Assembly: GCF_042854845.1 (NCBI RefSeq)
Contig: NZ_AP031498.1
Span: forward strand, 2,170,001 to 2,234,000
DNA from: Maricurvus nonylphenolicus
Lineage (GTDB): Bacteria > Pseudomonadota > Gammaproteobacteria > Pseudomonadales > Cellvibrionaceae
DNA: 64,000 bases
Direction of reading: 5' to 3'
Shown here: one piece after another, positions 8,667 through 17,028 of the stretch
Position numbering within the stretch: position 1 is the first letter of the stretch
Layout: each line of letters begins with the position of its first letter
Made by a program: the position numbers and the translations under genes
Notes under the pieces: model-generated
Seen by the model: only the letters and a program-made list of their open reading frames with translations
What the model was told of the DNA's origin: nothing
Databases searched by the model: none

Positions 8667-10184
8667 TTACTTCCAAATGTCCTCGCCGCGTATCCAGTTA
8701 CTGTGGAAACCAAAGGGCAGACGGTGCGGCAAACGCAATTTGCACACAGGTCCGCTGGTGATGTCTTTGGCATCAAAGATTAAACAGTAGGATGACCAAT
8801 CGTTAGTATCCGTGGTGAAAGTAATCAGATAACCGGCATCTTCCGGGTCGTTACGGGTCGCACCGCGTTTAGGGCAGAAGGGTGCTTCACTGCCAAACAC
8901 GCCTTTGCCGTAATCGTAACGCTGGCAGTCACCGTTTTCGGTGTCGTATTTCAGCAATGCGCCAAAGGCCAGGGTGTTCACCTGATCATCTTCACGGGTC
9001 ATGATGTACTGGTTGTAGCTGTAACGGGATTTGTAACCCATATACAGCGGGTTGCTGCGGCAGAATTCGGAGTTAAGTGTATCGATATCGTGCTCGATCA
9101 CTTCACCGGTTTTCATATTAAATTTCCACACATACATATTGGCTTCAAGGCGCATATACGCCAGCATGTGCGAGAGATCACCTTCGCTAGGATCAGCCTT
9201 AGGCATAGGATTGGTGGAGCGGCAGCCGACTTGAATAACCCAGTCGCCTTCTTCCCAGCAGTTCACTACGTGCAAAATATAGCAGGGTTCACAGTCAAAC
9301 CATTTAACTTCACTGCCTTTACCGTAACGTGGTTGTACACCAAAACGGGTGGGGACATCGCGGTGGAAAGTCATGACGCGTTTGTTGGTTCGCTCCAGCA
9401 ATTCAGTGTCGTGGAAGAAGGGGCAGTCATGCAAAATGACGTAGTTAGGGGTGACACCTATATCGTGAGGCAGGCGAGGGCCGGGTAATTCGATTTCTTC
9501 CTCGTGAATAATGTTGCCGTCTTTATCGCCAATGCCATAACTCATATGCGGGAATTCATCGAAGTAGTCGAAAAAGATTAATTCATCCTTTTCCAGATCA
9601 ACTTTTGAGTGCGCTGACAGTGCACGTTTTAATTGGCCATTCAGATCTTCACGGCCTTGGGTTTCCAGAGTTTCGGTATCAAGCTTGTAAGGTATGCCGG
9701 CGTTGTACCACAGCGACATAATGTGGCCATTAAAATACATGACATCCGTGTTGGATGTATCTTTAATAGGAAAACCAGGCAGGTCAAAGTCGAACGGCCC
9801 CATCACTCCGGGCCACACTGCCTTACCTTCTTCGGCCTCTTTAATATGGGCATCCGTTTGTACCCAGCGGTTACGGTAACTGGCTTTACCGTCTTTAAAG
9901 TGCACGCTATAGATCATGCCATCGCCGTCAAAGGGGTGATGATTAAAGCGTGGTTTAAAAACCGGGTTAGGTCCGTTACGCACATAGGCCCCAAACAAAT
10001 CCGCAGGGATTTCACCTTCGACCACTTCCAGGCTGTCTGACTGGGTTTCTACCGTTGTCGGTGAGTAGACTCCGTGCAGATACGGGTTGTCGATTTCTGC
10101 CGTCCAGCTAGGTGCATCGGTGGCGGTGGAGCCGTCTTTGGCTTTGGTAATAACGGAGCGTTCGGTAAGTTCTAGTTGAGTCAT
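8667..10184 (-). CDS. Carotenoid oxygenase family protein (stilbene/phenylpropene-cleaving type possible)
   Basis: A 505-residue member of the carotenoid cleavage oxygenase family: non-haem iron enzymes with a seven-bladed propeller that split a C=C bond into two carbonyls. The four iron-binding histidines can be placed at H192 (SAHSK), H240 (LPHDIG), H305 (ILHVVN) and H494 (GFHSNW, 12 residues from the end). No signal peptide is seen, so it should be cytoplasmic. Bacterial members include lignostilbene dioxygenases and isoeugenol monooxygenases as well as true apocarotenoid oxygenases; the sequence alone does not separate these. The aldehyde it would make fits the nearby aldehyde dehydrogenase. 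It shares a strand with the nitronate-monooxygenase-like gene, 38 bp away. Confidence 0.9.
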   Translation of the reverse strand: MTQLELTERSVITKAKDGSTATDAPSWTAEIDNPYLHGVYSPTTVETQSDSLEVVEGEIPADLFGAYVRNGPNPVFKPRFNHHPFDGDGMIYSVHFKDGKASYRNRWVQTDAHIKEAEEGKAVWPGVMGPFDFDLPGFPIKDTSNTDVMYFNGHIMSLWYNAGIPYKLDTETLETQGREDLNGQLKRALSAHSKVDLEKDELIFFDYFDEFPHMSYGIGDKDGNIIHEEEIELPGPRLPHDIGVTPNYVILHDCPFFHDTELLERTNKRVMTFHRDVPTRFGVQPRYGKGSEVKWFDCEPCYILHVVNCWEEGDWVIQVGCRSTNPMPKADPSEGDLSHMLAYMRLEANMYVWKFNMKTGEVIEHDIDTLNSEFCRSNPLYMGYKSRYSYNQYIMTREDDQVNTLAFGALLKYDTENGDCQRYDYGKGVFGSEAPFCPKRGATRNDPEDAGYLITFTTDTNDWSSYCLIFDAKDITSGPVCKLRLPHRLPFGFHSNWIRGEDIWK

Positions 10185-10222
10185 ACTCGTGTCCTGCTCT
10201 ATCTAGTTATATGGGTAATAAA

Positions 10223-11167
10223 TTAAGTTAATGACAACTGCTGCATACGTGCTACAGACTGTTGGTATTCGTTATGTAATTGATTGACTATGTTGGCTAT
10301 AGACGTAATTTGATCGCTAGCGCCAACGCCTTGGCCTGCGGCCCATATATCTTTCCAGCGTTTGTTGTCGGCGCCGTTATTGGCAAAATCGATATTGCCT
10401 TTGGCGGGCATATTATCGGGATCGTAGCCGCCATTAATTAACGATTGCCGCATCCAGTTGGCTTTTACACCGGTAATGGCATCGGAAGTGATAATGTCGT
10501 CGGCATTGGATTCGACGACCATAGTTTTATATTCCTGTTGGCACAGACTTTCCTCTGTCGGGATAAAGCGTGTGCCCAAATAGGCAAAGTCGGCGCCCAT
10601 GGTTTGGGTGGCGTGAATCGCGGCTCCCGTAGCAATGCCACCACCCAGCACCAGAATCCCATCAAACCATTGACGAATTTCTTCAACAAAAACAAAGGGT
10701 GACAGGTAACCGGTGTGGCCTCCCGCGCCGGCACTGACCAGTACCAGACCGTCGACGCCAGCGCTCGCTGCCTTGCGAGCAAAGGTTGGGTTGATGACGT
10801 CGGCCAATACCAGGCCGCCGTATGCATGAATTTTTTCAACCACATCGCGCGGGCTACCCAGCGCAGTAATAACGATAGGTGGTTTATGTTTAAGAATTAA
10901 ATCCAGATCGGCGTCGCGCCGTGGATAAGAGGGATGCACAATCAGGTTTACCGCCCAGGGGGCTGCATCGTGATTGTTTTCGACCGCAGCTTTTATATCT
11001 GTCATCCACTGGTCGAGTATATCGGTTGTACGGGCATTGGGGGTTGGGAAGCAACCAACGATGCCAGAACGGCAGGCATTGATCACCATGTCAGGGCCAG
11101 AGATTAAAAACATCGGCGCCTGAATGGCCGGTAATTTCAGTGACTGTTGTAGCTGCTGTCTATTCAT
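10223..11167 (-). CDS. Nitronate monooxygenase family flavoprotein (NPD/FabK-like)
   Basis: 314 residues from the ATG at 11167, which has AGGAG and AAGG upstream. A longer frame runs back to 11305 but would cover the terminator and the end of the receptor gene, so I rejected that start. The TIM-barrel FMN fold shows in AGAGGHTGYLSPF and VLGGGIATGAAI, and in GTRFIPTEES near the phosphate site. Family members oxidise nitronates or act as enoyl-ACP reductases (FabK); many in catabolic clusters have no known substrate. It is probably co-transcribed with the oxygenase gene, 38 bp downstream. Confidence 0.85.
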   Translation of the reverse strand: MNRQQLQQSLKLPAIQAPMFLISGPDMVINACRSGIVGCFPTPNARTTDILDQWMTDIKAAVENNHDAAPWAVNLIVHPSYPRRDADLDLILKHKPPIVITALGSPRDVVEKIHAYGGLVLADVINPTFARKAASAGVDGLVLVSAGAGGHTGYLSPFVFVEEIRQWFDGILVLGGGIATGAAIHATQTMGADFAYLGTRFIPTEESLCQQEYKTMVVESNADDIITSDAITGVKANWMRQSLINGGYDPDNMPAKGNIDFANNGADNKRWKDIWAAGQGVGASDQITSIANIVNQLHNEYQQSVARMQQLSLT

Positions 11168-11198
11168 AACCTTGGTTTCTCCTCGTACAGCCTTTGGT

Positions 11199-11233
11199 AA
11201 AAAGGCACAGGGCCGGAGAGAAAGACCCTGTGC
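11199..11233 (-). terminator. Rho-independent terminator after the TonB-dependent receptor gene
   Basis: On the minus strand GCACAGGG...CCCTGTGC forms a perfect 8-bp stem followed by TTTTT, starting 8 bp after the receptor stop. It separates the receptor from the flavoprotein gene. Confidence 0.82.
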
Positions 11234-11240
11234 AATGCAC

Positions 11241-13538
11241 TTAGAAGTTGTAAGTAAATTCCAGTGCGATGTTGCGCGGACGCTCGTAGATGCCGTAGTA
11301 GGCAACGCCGTTATCCGCTGTCAGAGTTTCAGATAACGGTAATGGTGTAGATTGCGTCAGCACACGCTCATCGGTCAGGTTGTTGCCGATCAGTGCCAAC
11401 TGCCAGTCGTTATCGTTGTTTGCCAAGGCAATACGTGCACCCCATTTGGTGTAACTGCCTTGTTTTGAGTTAGGGTCCAGGGTAGAGCTGGCATAGTAAT
11501 GATCACTGTAGTCCATATTCAGTGCATAGCTCAGCATGCCCCAATCGGATACAGCGTGCTCATAGGACAGTGTCATATTGCCGGAAAACTCTGGTGTATT
11601 CGCGGCGCGTTCACCGGAGAAATCACAAAGACCGGCAACACTTGAGCTTGGTGGCTGAGTCGCTACCAGCGCGGGTGCACACTGGGCGACATCATAGTCT
11701 TTGTACTCAAAGTTCAAGTAAGCCAGTGAAGCGGTTAGCAGCAGGTTCTCTGCCAGCAGGTAACGACCGTCGAGTTCAATACCCTGAATGGTCGCTTCGG
11801 CGGCGTTTTGTACGTTAAAGCCAACGGTGCCGTCGAACTGGGTGACCTGTAGATCTTCATATTCAGTATAGAAGACAGCAGCGTTGATTTCGCCACGATC
11901 GAAACCAAACTTGGCACCGATTTCATAGCTGGTGGCTTGTTCATCTTCAAACTCAAAGGTGCCTGGGTTAGTTGCTGCAGTTGGCAGGTTGTTCGAGCGC
12001 ATATCAAAACCGCCAGCTTTACTGCCTTCGGTATAGGAGATATACACCATGGTGTTGTCGTTGATGTCGTATTGCAGATTCACTAACGGATCAAACTGGT
12101 TTTCGTTGCGCTTGTCGCTGATGCTGTGGGCGTTGATACCCAAGAACGCCAGCGTAGCGTCAAATCCAGGTTGACCACCAATGGTGGCAGAACCGTCGTT
12201 GACAAGGGTACGTGAACCTTCTTTATCTTCATCGCTATAGCGACCGCCAACAGTTAGAGACAGTTGATCGGTGATACGCCAGTTAAACTGGGCAAATACA
12301 GACCAAACATCGGAATCCTGTTCGAAGGTTTTGCTGCTAACACCATTTACCGCAGCGCCCAGTGCACCGCCAGCTAATGCTTGACCAAAATAGAGATTAT
12401 CAAACACATCCATTTCGCTGGTTTGATAATAAAGGCCAGCAATATAATCAAAGTTGCCTTCGGTTGGTGAAGCAATACGAATTTCCTGGCTGAACTGTTT
12501 AAAGTCTTCACCCTGGTTGGTACCGTTAAATACATCCAGAGCGGTGTAATCCACGTCAATCAATTCGCGTGCGTTGTATTCCAGGTGCGCGGTGGTTGAA
12601 GTCAGGGTGTATTCGCCCAGTTCGTACTCAACGTTTAAAACCAGATTGTCGACCTGGTTATCACTTTCCTGGCCGTTGTCCTGACGTTTGTAGTCTTCCT
12701 TGGTATCGACATTGGCAAAGGCGGGAACTGACGAATAAATACCTTGTGGGCTGTGGTTTTCCATCGAGCGACCAGCGGTATCAAACTCTGAGGTTTCGGC
12801 TTTCAGGGTTACGCTAAGCTCTTCGGTGGGTTCCCAAACCAGGGTGCCGCGTACATAGGTTTCTTTTACATTAGGCTCTTCGCGTTTCAGAGTGGTGTTT
12901 TCCAACCAGCCGTCCATCTCGCGATGGGACAGAACCAAACGGCCTGCCAGTTCATCGGTCAGTGGGCCGGAAACAATGGCAACGGTTTTGCGTTCGTCAT
13001 GTTCGAACTCATACAGGGTAGATAATGAGGCTTCGAATTCCTGAGTCGGTTTTTTAGAGGTTAGACTGATAGCACCGGCGATGGCGTTTTTGCCAAACAG
13101 GGTAGGTTGTGGGCCACGCAATACTTCAACGCGTTCAAGGTCTACCAGCGGTAAACGAATTAATTGGCCTCGGCCGTAATAAACCTCGTCGACATACATG
13201 GCAACGGATTGCTCAAAGCCTTTGTTAGCACCGGAGTAAATACCGCGCATACCGATTTGGTTGGTGATACCTGTTTTGGTGATCTGCAGGTTAGGTACTG
13301 AACCGGATAAATCGCCCATAGAGCTGATGTTGAAGTCTTCAATTTTTGCACCGCTGATAGCGCTGATGGAGATAGGTACATCTTGCAGGCCCTGAGCGCG
13401 TTTTTGTGCGGTAACAATCACTTCTTCGAGTGTCAGTTCATCTGCCATGGCGGGCAGGGTGGTGCCTAAGGTGGTTCCGAGAGTGGCGGACAGGGCAATA
13501 GCCTGCGCCAAGACTTTCTTTCTTGGTTTAGTTTTCAC
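11241..13538 (-). CDS. TonB-dependent outer-membrane receptor
   Basis: 765 residues. The start is GTG at 13538 with AAGGAG seven bases upstream. A signal peptide ends near residue 32 (LPAMA), followed by a TonB-box-like EEVIVTAQKR. The plug domain contains MRGIYSGANKG, YVDEVYYGRG and RVEVLRGPQPTLFGKNAIAGAI, and the beta-barrel ends in the terminal aromatic residue (LEFTYNF). This class (close in style to receptors of sphingomonads and Cellvibrionales) imports hydrophobic or complexed nutrients across the outer membrane using TonB energy. Two box I motifs lie upstream and a terminator follows, so it is a single-gene unit that is probably co-regulated with the catabolic genes. The ligand is unknown. 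Confidence 0.93.
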   Translation of the reverse strand: MKTKPRKKVLAQAIALSATLGTTLGTTLPAMADELTLEEVIVTAQKRAQGLQDVPISISAISGAKIEDFNISSMGDLSGSVPNLQITKTGITNQIGMRGIYSGANKGFEQSVAMYVDEVYYGRGQLIRLPLVDLERVEVLRGPQPTLFGKNAIAGAISLTSKKPTQEFEASLSTLYEFEHDERKTVAIVSGPLTDELAGRLVLSHREMDGWLENTTLKREEPNVKETYVRGTLVWEPTEELSVTLKAETSEFDTAGRSMENHSPQGIYSSVPAFANVDTKEDYKRQDNGQESDNQVDNLVLNVEYELGEYTLTSTTAHLEYNARELIDVDYTALDVFNGTNQGEDFKQFSQEIRIASPTEGNFDYIAGLYYQTSEMDVFDNLYFGQALAGGALGAAVNGVSSKTFEQDSDVWSVFAQFNWRITDQLSLTVGGRYSDEDKEGSRTLVNDGSATIGGQPGFDATLAFLGINAHSISDKRNENQFDPLVNLQYDINDNTMVYISYTEGSKAGGFDMRSNNLPTAATNPGTFEFEDEQATSYEIGAKFGFDRGEINAAVFYTEYEDLQVTQFDGTVGFNVQNAAEATIQGIELDGRYLLAENLLLTASLAYLNFEYKDYDVAQCAPALVATQPPSSSVAGLCDFSGERAANTPEFSGNMTLSYEHAVSDWGMLSYALNMDYSDHYYASSTLDPNSKQGSYTKWGARIALANNDNDWQLALIGNNLTDERVLTQSTPLPLSETLTADNGVAYYGIYERPRNIALEFTYNF

Positions 13539-13655
13539 GTTGTTTCTCCTTTGGCCGCCCGATACCGCTGGACGTGGACTTTCTTATTAGATTTTTTATA
13601 GTCACTTGCTTGGGACGCGGTACCTGATGGCTAGTCAGGGATAGATACAAACGTT

Positions 13656-13709
13656 GGTCTTTTAGTGCAAGTTTGAAAAGCTTATCACTTTGGTCTTTTA
13701 ATGCAAGTT
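13656..13709 (+). promoter_or_regulatory. Two tandem box I motifs upstream of the receptor gene
   Basis: GGTCTTTTAGTGCAAGTT at 13656-13673 and GGTCTTTTAATGCAAGTT at 13692-13709 differ by one base and are spaced 36 bp start to start. They lie 118-171 bp before the receptor start. This is the only site with two copies side by side. Confidence 0.6.
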
Positions 13710-13814
13710 ATATGTTGGACTAGGGGTTCACGGTTTTTATAACTGAAATTGATAGGCTGTTTGATAGGTAAAAATTGTTTAAGAACAAGGGGTTATGCTT
13801 TACGTAGGAGGCTC

Positions 13815-13989
13815 GAACCCGGAGCCAGTCGGTAAGGCTGCTCTTCGCGCCCATAAGCGACAGGCAAAAGTCAGCGCTACGTAAACTCGCAATAAAACGC
13901 TCAGACAACCTCCGCGACTACCCTGACTTTTGCCTGCCGCTTAAACGATGGGCTGATTGCTACGAGCAGCCTTACCGACTGTCTCCTCC
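13815..13989 (-). repeat. Family B hairpin element, copy B2
   Basis: The inner arms 13855-13874 and 13923-13942 pair at 19 of 20 positions. The outer arms (GTCGGTAAGGCTG and CAGCCTTACCGAC) pair fully. The loop is the GGAGGTTGTCTGAGCG...GAGTTTACGTAG core subtype on the minus strand. It adjoins A2 in reverse orientation relative to A1-B1, with a linker of about 41 bp. Confidence 0.85.
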
Positions 13990-14030
13990 CCTCAGTGCTA
14001 GCTCAAAAAGGTATTTAATTTACTGAAGGT

Positions 14031-14200
14031 AGGTTTATCCAAGGGTGGGTGGTGCCTAGGACCAATCAGGCTGCGTTTAAGACTTGTACTGGGGTGGGAG
14101 CGCTTTCGAGGACTGTCTGAGCGAAGCGAGTTCCGCAGAGCGAGCGCCCCAGTACAAGTCTTGCAGCCGGGAGTAGGTGCCACCCACCCTTGGATGAACC
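14031..14200 (-). repeat. Family A hairpin element, copy A2
   Basis: The outer arms GGTTTATCCAAGGGTGGGTGG and CCACCCACCCTTGGATGAACC pair with one mismatch. The inner stem is GACTTGTACTGGGG paired with CCCCAGTACAAGTC. The loop holds the core GAGGACTGTCTGAGCG...GCGAGTTCCGCAG. With B2 and the two box I motifs it accounts for most of the 668-bp gap between the receptor and CoA ligase genes; no gene is seen there. Confidence 0.85.
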
Positions 14201-14206
14201 GGGGTT

Positions 14207-15703
14207 TCAAACTCGCCGTTCAATAAGCTCAAGAATATCCCGTCGCACTACCTTTCCTACTGGATTACGCGGCAGAGTAGCAAAGTGGTGTAGCTGTTTT
14301 GGGGTTTTGACGGAACCCAATTGCGTTTTAACTGCTTGTAGGAGTTCTTCGTTATCGATAGCTTGGCCTGGGTGAGTACAGATAGCCGCTTCAACTCTTT
14401 CACCCCAGTAGTCGTCGGCAATGCCCACCACAACGCATTCACTGATAGCAGGGTGTTGAGCAATAATGTTTTCGACTTCGGCGGGGTAGACATTAAAGCC
14501 GCCGCTAATAATCATTTCTTTAGCGCGGCCTTTAAGAAACAAATAACCCTCTTCATTGAGTTCGCCAAGATCACCCGTCAGAAGCCAGTCATCATGAAAA
14601 GCTTCGCGAGTTTGGTGTGGTGCGTTGAAGTAGGCTGGCGTAACTATTGCGCCTCGCACTGCTATTTGGCCGACCTGGTTGTGGGGTAGTGGATTAAGGT
14701 TTTCATCCAAAATAGATATTTCGCTTTGTGCGCAGGCTTTGCCAACGGATGCAATGAGATGTGGTTGGGCTAAATCCTCCGGTGCCATGGCTGTGATGGT
14801 CATGGGGGCTTCGGTTTGGCCGTAGAGCGTTGAAAGCTTGGTGCCAAGGCGCTGGTGAAATTGTTGTATGCGCTCTGGTGGCATGGGGGCGGCGCTGTAG
14901 GTTATGTGGCGCAGGTGAGGGCAGTCTTCAGCATTTATATCTGTTTCATCGAGCAGTTTGTAAATCAGCGTTGGGGGCATAAAGCTGATGCTGGCACGTT
15001 GATGTTTAAGTGCTTGGGTAATGGCATTTACATCGGGTGTTGGCATAAGCAGGTGGCAACCACCGGCGGCAAGAATGGGCAGTATATAGTGCGAACCGCC
15101 ATGGGTTAGGGGGGCGATGGCGAGGTTGCGATCATCTTGCTGGAATTGATAAAGCGTTTGCAGATGATCGATAACGGCGTTTACATTGGCGTGGGTTTGA
15201 ATCACGCCTTTAGGGGTACCAGTGGTGCCGCCCGTAAATTTAATGCCCATCACATCATCTGCGTTTGGGGTTGTTGGAGTGAAGCTTTGGTTTAGATAGG
15301 GTTTTATCCGAAGCGTAAGGTTGTCTTGGCTGTCATCTAAAAGCCACTGGGTAAAGTTATGATCCGGGAGTGACTTTACACTCGTACTATCAGTTAGGAT
15401 CAGTGCAGGTTGTACGCTGTCGAGTAGATGTCGGTTAAGAGGTTGGCCATTCTTTGGGTTTATGGGAACCCAGATAAAACCGCCCAGCAAAATAGCAAGA
15501 AAGCTTTGCAGATGTTCCAGGGTATTCTGTGCACATAGTGCTACGGGTACGCCAGCGGGCAGGGCGTCACGAAGCGCGAGGGCTAGAGCTTCCGATTGTG
15601 TTACCAGTTGTTGGTAGGTGAGGGACCGGTCTCCTTCGATTGCTGCCAATGCAATGGGATCTTTATTTAGTCCTTCGTAGAGGCAGGCTACCGTGTCACT
15701 CAT
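14207..15703 (-). CDS. AMP-forming acyl-CoA synthetase
   Basis: A 498-residue ANL ligase. The adenylate motif is FTGGTTGTPKGV, the aspartate motif is LTGDLGEL, the hinge is GRAKEMIISGGFNVYPAE and the catalytic lysine is in NPVGKVVRRD. It is compact for the family and resembles the 2-amino-3-ketobutyrate-independent short or aromatic-acid CoA ligases found in degradation clusters; I cannot name the acid. It is a single-gene unit with a box I motif only 19 bp before the start codon. The stop is 7 bp from the end of the A2 hairpin, which could act as its transcription terminator. Confidence 0.87.
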   Translation of the reverse strand: MSDTVACLYEGLNKDPIALAAIEGDRSLTYQQLVTQSEALALALRDALPAGVPVALCAQNTLEHLQSFLAILLGGFIWVPINPKNGQPLNRHLLDSVQPALILTDSTSVKSLPDHNFTQWLLDDSQDNLTLRIKPYLNQSFTPTTPNADDVMGIKFTGGTTGTPKGVIQTHANVNAVIDHLQTLYQFQQDDRNLAIAPLTHGGSHYILPILAAGGCHLLMPTPDVNAITQALKHQRASISFMPPTLIYKLLDETDINAEDCPHLRHITYSAAPMPPERIQQFHQRLGTKLSTLYGQTEAPMTITAMAPEDLAQPHLIASVGKACAQSEISILDENLNPLPHNQVGQIAVRGAIVTPAYFNAPHQTREAFHDDWLLTGDLGELNEEGYLFLKGRAKEMIISGGFNVYPAEVENIIAQHPAISECVVVGIADDYWGERVEAAICTHPGQAIDNEELLQAVKTQLGSVKTPKQLHHFATLPRNPVGKVVRRDILELIERRV

Positions 15704-15721
15704 TGTTGTATCTCAATTTAG

Positions 15722-15739
15722 GGTCTTTTAGTGAAAGTT
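15722..15739 (+). promoter_or_regulatory. Box I motif before the CoA ligase gene
   Basis: GGTCTTTTAGTGAAAGTT lies 19 bp upstream of the ligase start at 15703. A site this close to the start would fit a repressor that blocks transcription. Confidence 0.55.
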
Positions 15740-15847
15740 AATGGTTTGAGGTTAACAAGTAAGCTTCAGTTTGCCAATAACCTCGGTGTTTATATCGGAG
15801 TGAGAGGAATTGACCGTGGTTGGCTTTAGGAGTAATGTTGTTTTGTG

Positions 15848-15865
15848 GGTCCTGTATTGAAAGTT
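15848..15865 (+). promoter_or_regulatory. Box I-like motif before the DUF1295 gene
   Basis: GGTCCTGTATTGAAAGTT is the most divergent of the seven copies. It lies 60 bp before the start at 15925. Confidence 0.45.
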
Positions 15866-15924
15866 ATGTTTTAATATGGACTCAATAATAAATAAAACGA
15901 TAGCCAGAGTAAGAGAATAGTAAA

Positions 15925-16818
15925 ATGAATAAGTACCTTCGCGCGTTGATCGCGATAAGTGTGTGCTTGCTGCTAGGTGCTGTTTTAGCCTGGGCGGGAA
16001 GTCAGGCGGGGGCAATGGTGGCAGGTTTACCGTTGTTTGCCGTGTGTGTGTTGTTGTCTTTTGTTGTGCAATGGCTGGCGTTTGTCCCTGCCTATATTTA
16101 TCAAACCGAACATTATTATGACCTGACGGGTAGTCTGACGTATATCTTGTTGACCGTACTGGCTGTTAGTTTAAGCCCTGCGGTAGATGTACGCTCTGCC
16201 TTATTGGCTGGGATGGTAATGGTATGGGCCGCGCGTTTGGGCAGTTTCCTGTTTATGCGTATTAAACAGGATGGGGCTGACAGTCGCTTCGATAAAATTA
16301 AACCTAATCCATTGCGTTTTGTGACTGCCTGGACCCTTCAGGGATTATGGGTTGTGGTAACAGCAGCGTGTGCGTTGGTGGCCATTACTTCCGGCAATCG
16401 TCTGGAAATGGGTATTGTGGGTTGGATTGGTGTGGCGTTATGGCTAAGCGGTTTTGCCATTGAAGTCATAGCTGATCGGCAGAAACGCGTATTCCGCGCC
16501 AGCTTAAATGGTCGCAAGGATTTTATTCGTACAGGTTTGTGGGCTTATTCCCGCCATCCAAATTACTTTGGTGAAATCGTGTTATGGATTGGTGTGTGTG
16601 TATTAGCTTGGCCTGTGTTGGAAGGCTGGCAGAATGTGGCGATGATTTCTCCGTTGTTTGTGATTTTTCTTTTGACGAAGGTCAGTGGTATTCCGACGTT
16701 GGAAGGCGCTACTGATCTTAAGTGGCAGGGGAATGCTGATTATGAGGCTTATAAGGCTCAGACGCCTGTTTTAGTGCCTCGGCTCTCTCGCCCGGGGAAA
16801 TTAGTTCAAGAAGCTTAG
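15925..16818 (+). CDS. DUF1295 / steroid-5-alpha-reductase-like membrane protein
   Basis: 297 residues with about seven hydrophobic segments. The family hallmarks are RLGSFLFMRI, the following polar stretch DSRFDKIKPNPLRF, and the C-terminal GLWAYSRHPNYFGEI, which is the NADPH- or SAM-binding type signature shared by DUF1295, steroid 5-alpha-reductases and isoprenylcysteine methyltransferases. It should be an inner-membrane enzyme acting on a lipid-like substrate. The function of bacterial members is not established, so neither a reductase nor a methyltransferase is claimed. Its box I-like motif places it with the surrounding catabolic genes. It ends facing the thiolase gene, with hairpin B3 between. 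Confidence 0.82.
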   Translation: MNKYLRALIAISVCLLLGAVLAWAGSQAGAMVAGLPLFAVCVLLSFVVQWLAFVPAYIYQTEHYYDLTGSLTYILLTVLAVSLSPAVDVRSALLAGMVMVWAARLGSFLFMRIKQDGADSRFDKIKPNPLRFVTAWTLQGLWVVVTAACALVAITSGNRLEMGIVGWIGVALWLSGFAIEVIADRQKRVFRASLNGRKDFIRTGLWAYSRHPNYFGEIVLWIGVCVLAWPVLEGWQNVAMISPLFVIFLLTKVSGIPTLEGATDLKWQGNADYEAYKAQTPVLVPRLSRPGKLVQEA

Positions 16819-16830
16819 TTTAAAGTTTTA

Positions 16831-17005
16831 AATCCGGAGGCAGTCGGGGGAAGCTGCTCTTCGCGCCCATAAGCGGCAGGAAAAAGTCAGCGCTGCGTAA
16901 ACTCGTATAAGGCACTCAAACAACCTCCGCGACTACTCTGACTTTTTCCTGCCGCTTAAGCATGGGCTGATTGCTACGATCAGCTTCCCCCGACTGCCTC
17001 CTACC
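16831..17005 (-). repeat. Family B hairpin element, copy B3 (solitary)
   Basis: This is the most regular copy. The outer arms 16835-16855 and 16981-17001 are a perfect 21-bp inverted repeat, and the inner arms 16871-16890 and 16938-16957 a perfect 20-bp one. The loop has the GGAGGTTGTTTGAG...GAGTTTACGCAG core subtype. No A element accompanies it. It lies between convergent genes. Confidence 0.88.
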
Positions 17006-17028
17006 TATGTGCAATGCTTGTCTTGGGT

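Noticed and set aside
11167..11305. Longer start for the nitronate-monooxygenase-like protein (46 extra residues).
   Set aside because: The extension overlaps the end of the receptor gene and its terminator; ATG 11167 has a ribosome site and gives the normal family N-terminus.
13720..14375. Short frames across hairpins B2 and A2.
   Set aside because: Same reason: the frames follow palindromic repeat DNA and have no homology that I recognise.
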